64,000 nucleotides of DNA from Adonisia turfae CCMR0081 (GTDB lineage: Bacteria > Cyanobacteriota > Cyanobacteriia > Phormidesmidales > Phormidesmidaceae). How positions within the stretch are numbered: the first letter of the stretch is position 1; each line of letters opens with the position of its first letter. Where the stretch lies: positions 6,072,258-6,136,257 of the forward strand of contig NZ_QXHD01000004.1 in NCBI RefSeq assembly GCF_011009555.1, written 5' to 3'. The position numbers and the translations under genes are program-made. The notes beneath the pieces were generated by a model. That model saw only the letters and a program-made list of their open reading frames with translations. It was not told the origin of the DNA and did not search any database. This document shows positions 45,703-54,132 of the stretch, piece after piece.

Positions 45703-45813
45703 AGTTTTGAGTGGGGCCTGTTCCTAAGGATAGTACTCGGAAGTAATACGAATTCGGATGTCTTAAACCTGATTAACAATGGACAATCCTGTCGGGGCAT
45801 TCCCTTGTGGGGG

Positions 45814-45864
45814 TCGGCTGAGGCTTCGACGGTGAGCTCAGCCGAACCGCTCACCATCGAAGCC
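45814..45864. repeat. Interlocked inverted repeats (pseudoknot-like)
   Basis: TCGGCTGAG (45814-45822) pairs with CTCAGCCGA (45837-45845). GGCTTCGACGGTGAG (45822-45836) pairs with CTCACCATCGAAGCC (45850-45864) with one mismatch. The order 1-2-3-4 with pairs 1:3 and 2:4 is that of an H-type pseudoknot, or of two mutually exclusive hairpins. It lies about 60 bases beyond the stop of the cellulose-synthase-like gene. Confidence 0.65.
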
Positions 45865-45923
45865 ATGCCCTGCGATGACTAGCCAAAATTTCCTGGCTTA
45901 CGTGATACCCATTTAGTGCTGAT

Positions 45924-48188
45924 TTATCCTTTGGCTACAGTCATTGCTTTAACTCGGATGTCACCTGTGAGTACCCGTGGTCGGAAGAGCGTTTTGATTA
46001 AAATCCAGAGGGATTGCAGCTCACCTGGTGTATTCCAACGTTTCCACTGACCGGGACGACAATACAAAAGCTCAACCATTTTGCGAGTTTCGGGTAGGGT
46101 GACATTTTGGAACTGCACGTTAACGCAGGGAAATTCCCCATCATTGCTCACACTGGTTAATACCCCGCGTAGAGAAATCAGGTCTTCGCTAATGGAGAGT
46201 TGTACTGGTCGAGTTTCCCCAGGTGCCAATTGGGGTAATCCTCGCTGAGTAAGGGTAATCTGAGCTCCAATTTCTGAAATAGCTGTTGTGGTGCCCCACC
46301 AGATGCGATCGCCAATTTGTAGACGCACCACCCGACGCAGATCAAACCAATCGTAAGGGTTAGGGCGAGGAACATCTAGCAACACCAGCAAAGCCGCACC
46401 CAGCATCATCAGGTTGTACAAGCTCCAGATCCAGCCGATGCCAAGACCCCGTAAATGGGCTACAGCCTCAGGCGTTACTTCCAATGCCCAGTTGCCGCGT
46501 GCCAAACATTCTCCCAAATTTAACCAGATGCTACAGGCCGTCAGCACAAACATGAGCATTAGAGGCCAGGCTAGACTCCAGTTAAATCGAAAGCTTTGAC
46601 TGGATGTGCCCTTGGGAGTGACCTTAAACCCTGTGCCAAAGGGTGACAGCAGTGCCTGAATGACCGTTGCTGCCAGAGGAAATGCTAGCACTAGCGAATA
46701 GACATCCGAAAGAATGGCGGAACGCGAATGGTGGTTTAGCCAGGAAAAAACGGTGATCTGCACAAAGTAGTAGGGTAAGAAGAAATAGATAATTTCTTCG
46801 GGGGTGGAACGAATGGGAATCACACCGAATGCATAAAATAGGGGTGCAATTAAGAAAATAATCCTGGATATGCTGGTAAACCAGTGCAAAATGCCTTCCA
46901 AGTGCCCCAGGCGTTGGATCAGCTTTAATCCTGGAATTGTCAGTGGATTCGTTTCAATAAAGAAAGATTGCAGTGTACCCCGAGCCCAGCGTAGCCTCTG
47001 AATTGCGTGGGCTGTAATATTCTCAGCTGCTAGACCGGCACTTAGCTTCTCATCCAGGTAAATAATTTTGTGACCCTTGGAGGCCAGACGAACTGCCGTA
47101 AAGTAGTCTTCGCTTAGAGAGTCGGTGACAAATCCTCCGGCTGCTTCCAGGGCGTTGCGTCGGGCAACAAAAGATGTACCAGAGCAGACGACACTGCCCA
47201 CGCCGTCTCGCATCGGTTGGATTTGCCGATAAAATACTTCCTCTTCAGGCGTGAGAATATCTTCTAGACCCAGGTTACGGGCGATGGGATCAGGGTTATA
47301 AAAACTCTGGGGAGTTTGTGCCAAAGCTACGGTTGGATCTTGGAAAAAACCAACCGTGCGCAGGAGAAAGTTGCGGGTAGGGACAAAATCGGCATCAAAG
47401 GAGGCGATTAAGTCGCTGTCGGTGTTTGCGATCGCACTATTCAAATTCCCCGCCTTAGCATGGAGATTATTGGGACGAGTCCGATATTCGCAGCCTAGCT
47501 TAGCCGCCAAGGCCTGGATCTCAGGCCGCCGTGTATCATCCAGCAGATAGACTTTTTTATTTGGGTAATCCATCGCCTGGCAGCCAATGATGGTGCGCCG
47601 CAAAATAAACTCCGGCTCATCATAGGTGGGAATAAACACCGCCACCGATGGCAGGAACGTCTGATCCATTACCGCCTGCTGCACTTGATCCGCCTGGGCA
47701 TGGCGGTCTCGCACCCGCAGCAGCAGCACCAGTTGGATAATGCTCACTAGCAATCCCAGCATTTCCATGGCAAACAGCACCGTGCTAGCCAGACCATTGA
47801 GGGGATCATCAAAATTTAAGGTAGACAGGCTGCGCCACGACACATAGCGAATTACCAAGATGAGCAAGACAGCCACCACCAGGGTGCGTGACCAGGGTTT
47901 GGGTTGGGGTGAAATTCGAGTGATCGCCACTGCAAACAAAAACAGGGCGACCGTTGGAAAAATTAAATAGTGGCCTGCCACCATGGGGGCCTCTAGCCAC
48001 ATGGGTGGAGATTGCTGTAACAAATTAAGCTGGGCAAAAATCCGGCTGATTTTCCCCTCGCCTGTAAACCATGCAAAGGCCATGGCGAGAGCGATCGCAA
48101 CTACGGCTACCATCACTACCGTCGCGTTAGAAATAGAAAGCGGTCGTTGCAAGACTGGTTTACTGATCCGAACCATGGATTCTTCCAC
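45924..48188 (-). CDS. Cellulose synthase-like GT2 glycosyltransferase with PilZ-like domain
   Basis: Membrane processive glycosyltransferase resembling BcsA, 754 residues. Four N-terminal helices lead into a cytoplasmic GT2 domain with the D,D,D,Q(Q/R)RW set (LLDDTRR, FDADF, SEDY, QRLRW), then more helices and a C-terminal PilZ-like domain. That domain has the RRVVR part of the c-di-GMP motif, but the second part reads DLISLRG instead of D/NxSxxG. It probably makes an extracellular beta-glucan, with c-di-GMP control uncertain. No bcsB or bcsZ partner is adjacent. An ATG at 48176 is an alternative start. Confidence 0.88.
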   Translation of the reverse strand: MEESMVRISKPVLQRPLSISNATVVMVAVVAIALAMAFAWFTGEGKISRIFAQLNLLQQSPPMWLEAPMVAGHYLIFPTVALFLFAVAITRISPQPKPWSRTLVVAVLLILVIRYVSWRSLSTLNFDDPLNGLASTVLFAMEMLGLLVSIIQLVLLLRVRDRHAQADQVQQAVMDQTFLPSVAVFIPTYDEPEFILRRTIIGCQAMDYPNKKVYLLDDTRRPEIQALAAKLGCEYRTRPNNLHAKAGNLNSAIANTDSDLIASFDADFVPTRNFLLRTVGFFQDPTVALAQTPQSFYNPDPIARNLGLEDILTPEEEVFYRQIQPMRDGVGSVVCSGTSFVARRNALEAAGGFVTDSLSEDYFTAVRLASKGHKIIYLDEKLSAGLAAENITAHAIQRLRWARGTLQSFFIETNPLTIPGLKLIQRLGHLEGILHWFTSISRIIFLIAPLFYAFGVIPIRSTPEEIIYFFLPYYFVQITVFSWLNHHSRSAILSDVYSLVLAFPLAATVIQALLSPFGTGFKVTPKGTSSQSFRFNWSLAWPLMLMFVLTACSIWLNLGECLARGNWALEVTPEAVAHLRGLGIGWIWSLYNLMMLGAALLVLLDVPRPNPYDWFDLRRVVRLQIGDRIWWGTTTAISEIGAQITLTQRGLPQLAPGETRPVQLSISEDLISLRGVLTSVSNDGEFPCVNVQFQNVTLPETRKMVELLYCRPGQWKRWNTPGELQSLWILIKTLFRPRVLTGDIRVKAMTVAKG

Positions 48189-48520
48189 GAGTAATACGCA
48201 TTAATAGAATTAAGTCTATGTAAGGTTACGAATACGGCACGAATTTGGATGTATGCCACGCTCAACTTACACATATAGGTGTTGCCCCAACTGTTCAATA
48301 AGTTGCATACTGGGCTGAAAATTTGCTGAGAGCTCAGTGAATTGTCATCTTTAAACTTTTCAGCTAGTCATCAGCTACTATTTTTAGTTTCATCATGCAG
48401 CGGGTTTCTAGTCCGTTTACAGTAGTCCTGAAATTCAGAAATCCGGCATAGTAGTTTTCCTGAACTATTGCAAAATACTAGTTGTTATCCAGCAGACATT
48501 AACCAGCAAGTGAGAGAACG
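48189..48520. other. Divergent intergenic region
   Basis: About 330 bases containing the promoters of the cellulose-synthase-like gene and the DUF4079 gene. I see no clear operator or RNA element. Confidence 0.4.
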
Positions 48521-49222
48521 ATGACCATCAACGATTGGCTTAGACTCATGCATCCGATACTGGCGGTAAGTGTGGTATTCCCGCTTATTGGTATGGTGTC
48601 CTATTTTGCACTTCAGACTCGGCAGCGTCGTCTAGCAGTGCAGGCAAAAGAAAAATCCAAAATTCCACCCGTAGTCGGTAAAGAGCATGTCAATTTAGGC
48701 AAGTGGCTAACGGGTGCTGTTGTGGGTCTAACCTTAGTTGGAGTAGGGCATCCAATCATCAAGAACATCGTTAAGAAAGCGGCGACAGATAGCCCAGTAC
48801 CGCAGGGCACAGTGATATTTATCGCGATCATGTTTTTGTTCACCATAGGCTCATTAGTGTGTTTATACCGGGCAAAAGCTTCGCAAAAGCTCTGGCGTGG
48901 CCTGTTTGCTGCCCTGACCACTGCAGGCCTATGGATTTTGGGTAGTCAGGATGGCGTGTTTCGTCGCACCTATGAGTGGCAAGTGTCTCACTATTACTAC
49001 GGCATGATTGCGGCGACGCTGATGATCATTTCGTTAGCAATTTTGCCAGAGATTTATAAATCTAAGACCTGGCGAAAAGTCCATATTGCTTTGAACTGTA
49101 TTGCTCTGTTGTTTTTTATTGGTCAGGGAATTACAGGCACTAGAGATTTGTTAGAGATTCCCCTCAGCTGGCAGGAGCCCTTTGTGTTTGGGTGTGACTT
49201 TGTTAATAAAACCTGTGGATGA
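48521..49222 (+). CDS. DUF4079-type membrane protein
   Basis: The protein has 233 residues with about six membrane helices. His residues recur at helix ends (LMHPILAV, VGHPIIKN, VSHYYYGM, KVHIALN), a spacing reminiscent of b-type haem binding in cytochrome b561-like folds. This fits the cyanobacterial/plastid DUF4079 family of uncertain function, perhaps a haem or redox membrane protein. A GTAGGGG-type inverted repeat follows its stop codon. Confidence 0.78.
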   Translation: MTINDWLRLMHPILAVSVVFPLIGMVSYFALQTRQRRLAVQAKEKSKIPPVVGKEHVNLGKWLTGAVVGLTLVGVGHPIIKNIVKKAATDSPVPQGTVIFIAIMFLFTIGSLVCLYRAKASQKLWRGLFAALTTAGLWILGSQDGVFRRTYEWQVSHYYYGMIAATLMIISLAILPEIYKSKTWRKVHIALNCIALLFFIGQGITGTRDLLEIPLSWQEPFVFGCDFVNKTCG

Positions 49223-49230
49223 TGGGGGCA

Positions 49231-49258
49231 GTAGGGGCTCATAGCAGTACACCCCTAC
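49231..49258. repeat. GTAGGGG/CCCCTAC inverted repeat
   Basis: GTAGGGG (49231-49237) and CCCCTAC (49252-49258) lie just after the DUF4079 stop codon. It is a member of the same palindrome family as 4178-4206 and 61124-61175 and may act as a terminator. Confidence 0.55.
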
Positions 49259-49380
49259 CGAGTCATATGTGAAGCTACGGTCCTTTTTTATAAAGTTACG
49301 GTTTGCTGTGTGCTGCAATCTGGGGAATATCTCTAGATGGGTCTGTTAAACCCCTTGTGCGCTCAAGTTGATCTAACAGA

Positions 49381-49500
49381 ATGGGACGAGTAAATTGGCA
49401 ACTGGGATGGTTGGCAGGCTTACTAGTGCTAGCCGTGGGCACTAATCACCCTGCCCAAGCATTCTCGGATGGTTGGTTTCTCGTCCTATTCTCCTCATAG
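49381..49500 (+). pseudogene. 5' remnant of a secreted CHAT-domain protein
   Basis: An ATG opens a 39-codon frame with a basic start and a typical signal peptide (LGWLAGLLVLAVGTNHPAQA), then hits a stop. Cyanobacterial TPR-CHAT proteins are often secreted with such a signal. Together with the CHAT remnant at 49540-50169 this looks like the front end of one broken gene whose TPR middle was deleted. Confidence 0.5.
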
Positions 49501-49539
49501 GTGATCCGCTGTTTTCATTGATGGTCAGATTAGCTTTTG

Positions 49540-50169
49540 TCAGTGCTCTCTGGCTGAGATTATTCTGAAGGCGTTGGTTCAGGATTCCCGCCGGGCGATG
49601 GGTGTAAGGGGACGAAAGTTTACCTCTTTTTCTGCTATGGGCTTAAGTTGCACGTCTCAATTTTTATGGTCAGGAGATTCAACGGAAGAGCTAACTTAGC
49701 TGTATGAGTTGTTGATTGAGTCTATTGCCAAGTTGTTGCCTAGTGATCCGTAGGCGACTGTTGTTTTTATTCCTCAAGAAGAAGAGAGATTGGTCAGTTT
49801 TTGAATGCGTCGGTGTGAGTGGTTAAGGCGGCAACGGAGTCGGTAGTTAAGCAGCGGCTGGAGAGTTTTGATTACGGGAGATAGGGGTATTGGTCTGTCG
49901 TGGGCGTTTGTGGCGGCGGGGGCACCGAGTTTGTTGGTGTTGTATTGTGGTCAGTGCCGGATGCGCCAACGGCGGAGCTGATGACGGAGTTTTATCGGCA
50001 GTTGAGTTTGGGAGAGACGAAGGCGCAGTCGTTGGGGCAGGCGATGTTGATGACGATGGAGAAGCACCAGCATCTGGCTGCTTGGTCTGTGTTTACATTG
50101 ATTGGGGTCGAATTAATAATTAAAAAATCTTTCTTAAGAGAATTTAGAGTGACTCGATCGTCAGCCTAG
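49540..50169 (+). pseudogene. Degraded CHAT-domain gene
   Basis: Pieces of a CHAT (caspase-like) peptidase domain can be read in different frames. Near 49700 LYELLIESIAKLLPSDP is followed by an in-frame stop (CHAT proteins have a similar 'LLIDPIADLLP.DP' block). Then VVFIPQEE follows. From about 49900 come AFVAAGAPSLL and, after a one-base shift, VVLWSVPDAPTAELMTEFY...SLGQAMLMTMEKHQHLAAWSVFTLIG, the typical CHAT C-terminus. At least two stops and one frameshift separate the parts, so no functional protein is made. It lies tail to tail with an intact CHAT gene. Confidence 0.8.
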
Positions 50170-50252
50170 CTATTAGATTCAGTCTTTTGAATGGTTGCTA
50201 CAAAGGAAATCTCTGTCAAAAAATACGCCTGAAACTCTTATTTCGTCGCTAA

Positions 50253-53200
50253 TCACTTACGTTTTTTGGCTATAGGCTTTTGAAGCTTTTGTAAATTGTC
50301 TCGTACCCTTTTAGTAAGAGAATACGTTGGACCCAGGATGTTTTCAGAGATAGTCAAAGTCTTCTGATAAAGTTGCTCTGCTTCATAACAGTAACCTTGA
50401 TTAGCATAAAACTCTGCCAAATCTTTAAGGCTACTGATCGTTGAAGGGTGCCGTGTTCCTAGCAACTGCTTAGATAGTACTAGATTCTGAATTATCAGAG
50501 ATTCTCTATGAAGTAGCTGTGCTTCATTGTGATTTCCCTGATGGTTGTACAGTGCTTCTAGATTTTTAAGAGTGTTTTCTACATCAGGATGTTCATACCC
50601 TAAAAGATATTTACGCATTGCCAGTGCTTCTCGATAAAGTGGTTCCGCTTCACTGTATCGACCTTGTGCGTGCAAGCATATGGCTAGATTATTGAGACTA
50701 AGAGCTATATTAGGGTGTTTGGAACCTAATAGCTTTTTATTCATGGTCAGAGACTTCTGGAAGAGTGGTTCTGCTTTACTGTAGAAGCCTTGTTCATTGT
50801 AGAGTAATGCCAGATTATTGAGACCAATAGCTACATCAGGATGTTCGTCACCCAATAGTTGCTTAATCATGGCTAATGAATCTTGGAAGCTTAGTTCTGC
50901 TTCATTGTAGCGATCTTGAGCTTTGTAGACTGATGCGAGGTTGTTGAGGGTTTTAGCTATATGAGGATGCTTCTTGCCAAACAACTGCTTAAGCATTGCT
51001 AATGCTTCTTGACAAAATGTTTCTGCTTTATCAGGATTGTTCCGAAAAATACAACACACTGCTAGATTGTTCAGATTGCTAGCGATGAGAGAATGCTGAT
51101 GCCCAAGTAATTGTTGATACATGGTCAGGGCCTTTTGATGAAATAGCTCTGCTTTTTTGTAGTGACCTTGATGTTCATAGACTGTTGCTAAATTATCAAA
51201 TGTTTTAGCTATATCAAGGTGTTCTTTATCAACCAGACATTGTTTTCTTGTTAAGGCTTCTTGGTAAAGTGATTCTGCTTCACTGTAGCGACCTTGACTG
51301 TCATAGAGCAAAGCTAGATTGTTGAGACAATTAGCTAAGTCGGGACTATCGTTATTCAACATTTTGAGTGCTTCTAGCAAGAATGCTTCTGCTTCGCTAT
51401 AACGCCCTTGGCTTTCGTAGAGCAATGCCATATTGCTGAGGCTACGGGCTACGTTAGGATGTTTGTTGTTCAACAATCGTCTATATAGTAATAAGGCATG
51501 CTCATAAAGGGGTTCTGCCTCGTTGTATTGTCCTTGTTGGTGTAAGTAGCTACCCGTTAGATTTAATAGTAGTGCTGTAGATATAGATTCAATGTGCTCT
51601 GTATTAATGGACTGTATTATGACTCTGGCATGAGGCAAGAGACGACTACAGTCCTTCCAATTGATATATTGCTCATCTGGAAATGCATGAGCCAAAGCAT
51701 TTATAGTTCGTTGTGTCCATAGACGGTGACTTTCTTCGTCCATTTGAGATCTGACTACTTCTTGTACCAAGCGAGCAATGCTATATACCTTTTTCGATGG
51801 TTCAGATTGAACTAGTGAGTAACGAGTAAGCGGAGCTAATGTTTCATGGAAGACAATTGGATCATCTGACATTGCGGTCAGCGCATTGGCAAGGTTCTCT
51901 CCCAATTGACTGGCTCCAAGTTCAAACAATTCATAAGGAATCGCATCTGGACTCAAAAAGGCACTGATTCTCAATAAATCTGATGCTTCAGTTGATATGG
52001 CTTCAACTTCACGAAAGCTTAGGGACCAGGTAGTTGCAACGGACTCAGGATAGTTGCCGGTGATGGGGCCAGATTTCTCTAAGAGTTTCAAGCGATGTTT
52101 TAGATAACTTTTGAGATAGTCCTGAAAGGAGATCTGTTTGGCTAGAATATAGGCTCCTGCTTGTTCTAACGCCAAGGGTAAGTAACCAAGTTCCTTAGCT
52201 AGTTTTGCCGCCGCCGCTTGTTCAGTGGATTGATCTGAGTCCCGACCTGTGCGTTTGAACAAAAAATCCTTGGCTTCATCAGTGAGCATTTTTTGCAACC
52301 TGATCGGTCGGGCTATGCCCAAAGTATCAAACGTCTGTTCGCAGGAGGTTAAAAGAATATGACCTTGGGGTCGATGTGGGCAAAAAGATTTAATCTGTTC
52401 AGGATGATTGGCATTATCAAAAATAAGCAACCAGTCTGAGTGAGTTTCTAGCCAATGCTTAACTGCTTGAATAGTATTGTTAGGATTTTGAGCATCCTTA
52501 TGCGGTAGATTCAGTAAGTTGGCGATTTCGATAAAGCCAGTACGAAGGTCTAGATCAGTCTCAGCCCTGACCCAAAACACTGATTGATATTCATTGCAGT
52601 GACGATAGACATATTCAATAGCAGTTTGAGTTTTTCCGATGCCGCCCAGTCCACTAATTGCTTGGATTTGGGATGAAGCAGCTGCCTTGTTATGATTCAG
52701 CTGTTTGTATAGGGTTTGTAGAATCTCTTCACGTCCAGTAAAGAAATTATTTTGCTCATACGGTAAATTCCAGATTGCTGAAACCAAGTTGGATAATTCA
52801 GTATTTCTAAATGCTTGTTGGGGCTCGGAAATAACTGAACCCATTAATAGTACAGGGGCATCCGAGTCACCTATATTTGCCAAATCCATGGCTACTTTGC
52901 CAGAATTAAAGGCAAATTCCACCGATCTCCCATTAACCATGGCATCGTAAAACCCGACTGCAAACTTAATAGCAGCCTGTTCATTGATACTCTTGCTCAT
53001 GCCGATCACGTAAGGGATATGCTCAGCAATTGCTGCCGCCTGCTCTAGGGAATAACAACCATTCAAAACAACACATTCACACTCTTGTTTGAACAATTTG
53101 AACAGCTTAGCCAGAGCATTACCAGTCACCAACTTGGCATTGCCCGCCTCATCCTCAAAGACTAGACCAGCTGCTCCCTCACTATGGCCCGTAAAATGCA

Positions 53201-53393
53201 CAATCTGCGGCGACTCATCCAACATGGCCCGCTGTAGATCGCGAGGTCGCACCGCCCACCGCTGTACAATCTCAAACTCATCCCGCTTTTTTGCTCGTTC
53301 CAGGCCCTCACGAATATCCCGAGCTTCCTCATCTAACCGACGGCGGGTGGCATCTTTAGGGTTAGCTGCCAGAATCAAGATTTTTTTGCGCAT
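50253..53393 (-). CDS. CHAT / NB-ARC / TPR protein (STAND-type)
   Basis: The protein has 1046 residues. The CHAT caspase-like domain (about 1-190) has the catalytic dyad His70 (HFTGHSEG) and Cys113 (LNGCYS). A STAND NTPase of NB-ARC type (about 215-560) has Walker A GLGGIGKT at 248-255, Walker B LLIFDNAN and a GLPL-like YLPLALEQAGAYI. About ten kinesin-light-chain-type TPR units of 42 residues (about 590-1035) follow. The layout suggests an effector protease held inactive and switched on when the TPR sensor binds a trigger, in the way of plant NLRs and animal apoptosomes. The substrate and trigger are unknown. The gene is AT-rich relative to its neighbours. Confidence 0.92.
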   Translation of the reverse strand: MRKKILILAANPKDATRRRLDEEARDIREGLERAKKRDEFEIVQRWAVRPRDLQRAMLDESPQIVHFTGHSEGAAGLVFEDEAGNAKLVTGNALAKLFKLFKQECECVVLNGCYSLEQAAAIAEHIPYVIGMSKSINEQAAIKFAVGFYDAMVNGRSVEFAFNSGKVAMDLANIGDSDAPVLLMGSVISEPQQAFRNTELSNLVSAIWNLPYEQNNFFTGREEILQTLYKQLNHNKAAASSQIQAISGLGGIGKTQTAIEYVYRHCNEYQSVFWVRAETDLDLRTGFIEIANLLNLPHKDAQNPNNTIQAVKHWLETHSDWLLIFDNANHPEQIKSFCPHRPQGHILLTSCEQTFDTLGIARPIRLQKMLTDEAKDFLFKRTGRDSDQSTEQAAAAKLAKELGYLPLALEQAGAYILAKQISFQDYLKSYLKHRLKLLEKSGPITGNYPESVATTWSLSFREVEAISTEASDLLRISAFLSPDAIPYELFELGASQLGENLANALTAMSDDPIVFHETLAPLTRYSLVQSEPSKKVYSIARLVQEVVRSQMDEESHRLWTQRTINALAHAFPDEQYINWKDCSRLLPHARVIIQSINTEHIESISTALLLNLTGSYLHQQGQYNEAEPLYEHALLLYRRLLNNKHPNVARSLSNMALLYESQGRYSEAEAFLLEALKMLNNDSPDLANCLNNLALLYDSQGRYSEAESLYQEALTRKQCLVDKEHLDIAKTFDNLATVYEHQGHYKKAELFHQKALTMYQQLLGHQHSLIASNLNNLAVCCIFRNNPDKAETFCQEALAMLKQLFGKKHPHIAKTLNNLASVYKAQDRYNEAELSFQDSLAMIKQLLGDEHPDVAIGLNNLALLYNEQGFYSKAEPLFQKSLTMNKKLLGSKHPNIALSLNNLAICLHAQGRYSEAEPLYREALAMRKYLLGYEHPDVENTLKNLEALYNHQGNHNEAQLLHRESLIIQNLVLSKQLLGTRHPSTISSLKDLAEFYANQGYCYEAEQLYQKTLTISENILGPTYSLTKRVRDNLQKLQKPIAKKRK

Positions 53394-53737
53394 TGACGGT
53401 CCAGGATCAGCAGTGGGGCTAAGTAGCCTGTCAGTAGGCTTACTTTTTAGGATTGCTCATAGTCTAGCCATTCACAGCTGAATTCTAGGGATATTTCACA
53501 AAAAGTACCCCTGGAAGGTCGTAGCTGTAAGCCGCCCTAATTCAGGGGATTAGTGATGTAACACGCTTACTCCCCTATACATCCATTCGTACACATCCCA
53601 TCCCCGTCAAAGGACATCGCCTGTCCACTCAAACGAGCGAAGCGAACCGATTTCGTAGCGACATTATCCAATTGTTTGAGGGGGCATGCTTCACAGCATA
53701 GCAGTCGCGTCAACACTACCATGGAGGATAGTTCTGC
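53394..53737. other. Divergent intergenic region next to the CHAT gene
   Basis: About 340 bases. CTCAAAC (53628-53634) and GTTTGAG (53674-53680) form a spaced inverted repeat, and AGGGG/CCCCT pairs occur near 53540-53575. The region is rich in short repeats but has no clear gene or RNA. Confidence 0.4.
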
Positions 53738-54025
53738 TTGTTTTCTTCTATGCCTCAGTCTGAACTTTGCCAGCGTGATTGCCCAAAACTAACGGAGCAT
53801 CACCTTGTACCCCGTCAACAGACTAAGCGAAAAAAGCAAGACCCAGGACCAACGACAGATATTTGTGCTCCCTGTCATAAGCAAATTCACACTCTGTTTA
53901 CCAATAAAGAATTAGCCCAAGATTTAAATACGGTAGACCGATTAAGGTCTCATCCGAAAATGGAGAAATTTTTGGGGTGGATTCAGAAGCAAGATCCGTA
54001 TAAGAAGGTGCGAACGTATCGTTAG
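53738..54025 (+). CDS. Small HNH-nuclease-like protein
   Basis: The protein has about 95 residues from a TTG at 53738 (GGAGGA nine bases upstream) or 91 from the ATG at 53750. The core shows two Cys (LCQRDC), the HNH-type EHHLVPRQ and then DICAPCHKQIHTLFTNKEL, giving the His-Asn/Asp-His and zinc-Cys pattern of HNH endonucleases. It stands divergent to the CHAT/NB-ARC gene. It could be a host-defence or mobile-element nuclease, or a metal-binding housekeeping member; catalytic competence is not proven. Confidence 0.75.
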   Translation: MFSSMPQSELCQRDCPKLTEHHLVPRQQTKRKKQDPGPTTDICAPCHKQIHTLFTNKELAQDLNTVDRLRSHPKMEKFLGWIQKQDPYKKVRTYR

Positions 54026-54027
54026 TG

Positions 54028-54074
54028 TGGGCTGTGCCTTAGTAGGGGCTGTGCCTTAGTAGGGGCTGTGCCTT
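54028..54074. repeat. 17-bp tandem repeat (2.8 copies)
   Basis: The unit GGGGCTGTGCCTTAGTA repeats at 54028-54044 (first base differs), 54045-54061 and 54062-54074 (partial), directly after the HNH-like stop codon. Confidence 0.75.
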
Positions 54075-54132
54075 GTGCCAGCCCCGCGATACCGAAGATT
54101 ATCAACCAGGATTTAATATTATTGATCTTCCG

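Noticed and set aside
50253..51600. Regularly spaced similar sequences about 126 bases apart, considered as a repeat array or CRISPR
   Set aside because: They are the coding repeats of the TPR units (42 codons) in the large CHAT/NB-ARC protein.
53394..53737. Possible tRNA or structured RNA next to the CHAT gene
   Set aside because: Short stems exist, but there is no T-loop consensus, anticodon arm or known RNA motif.
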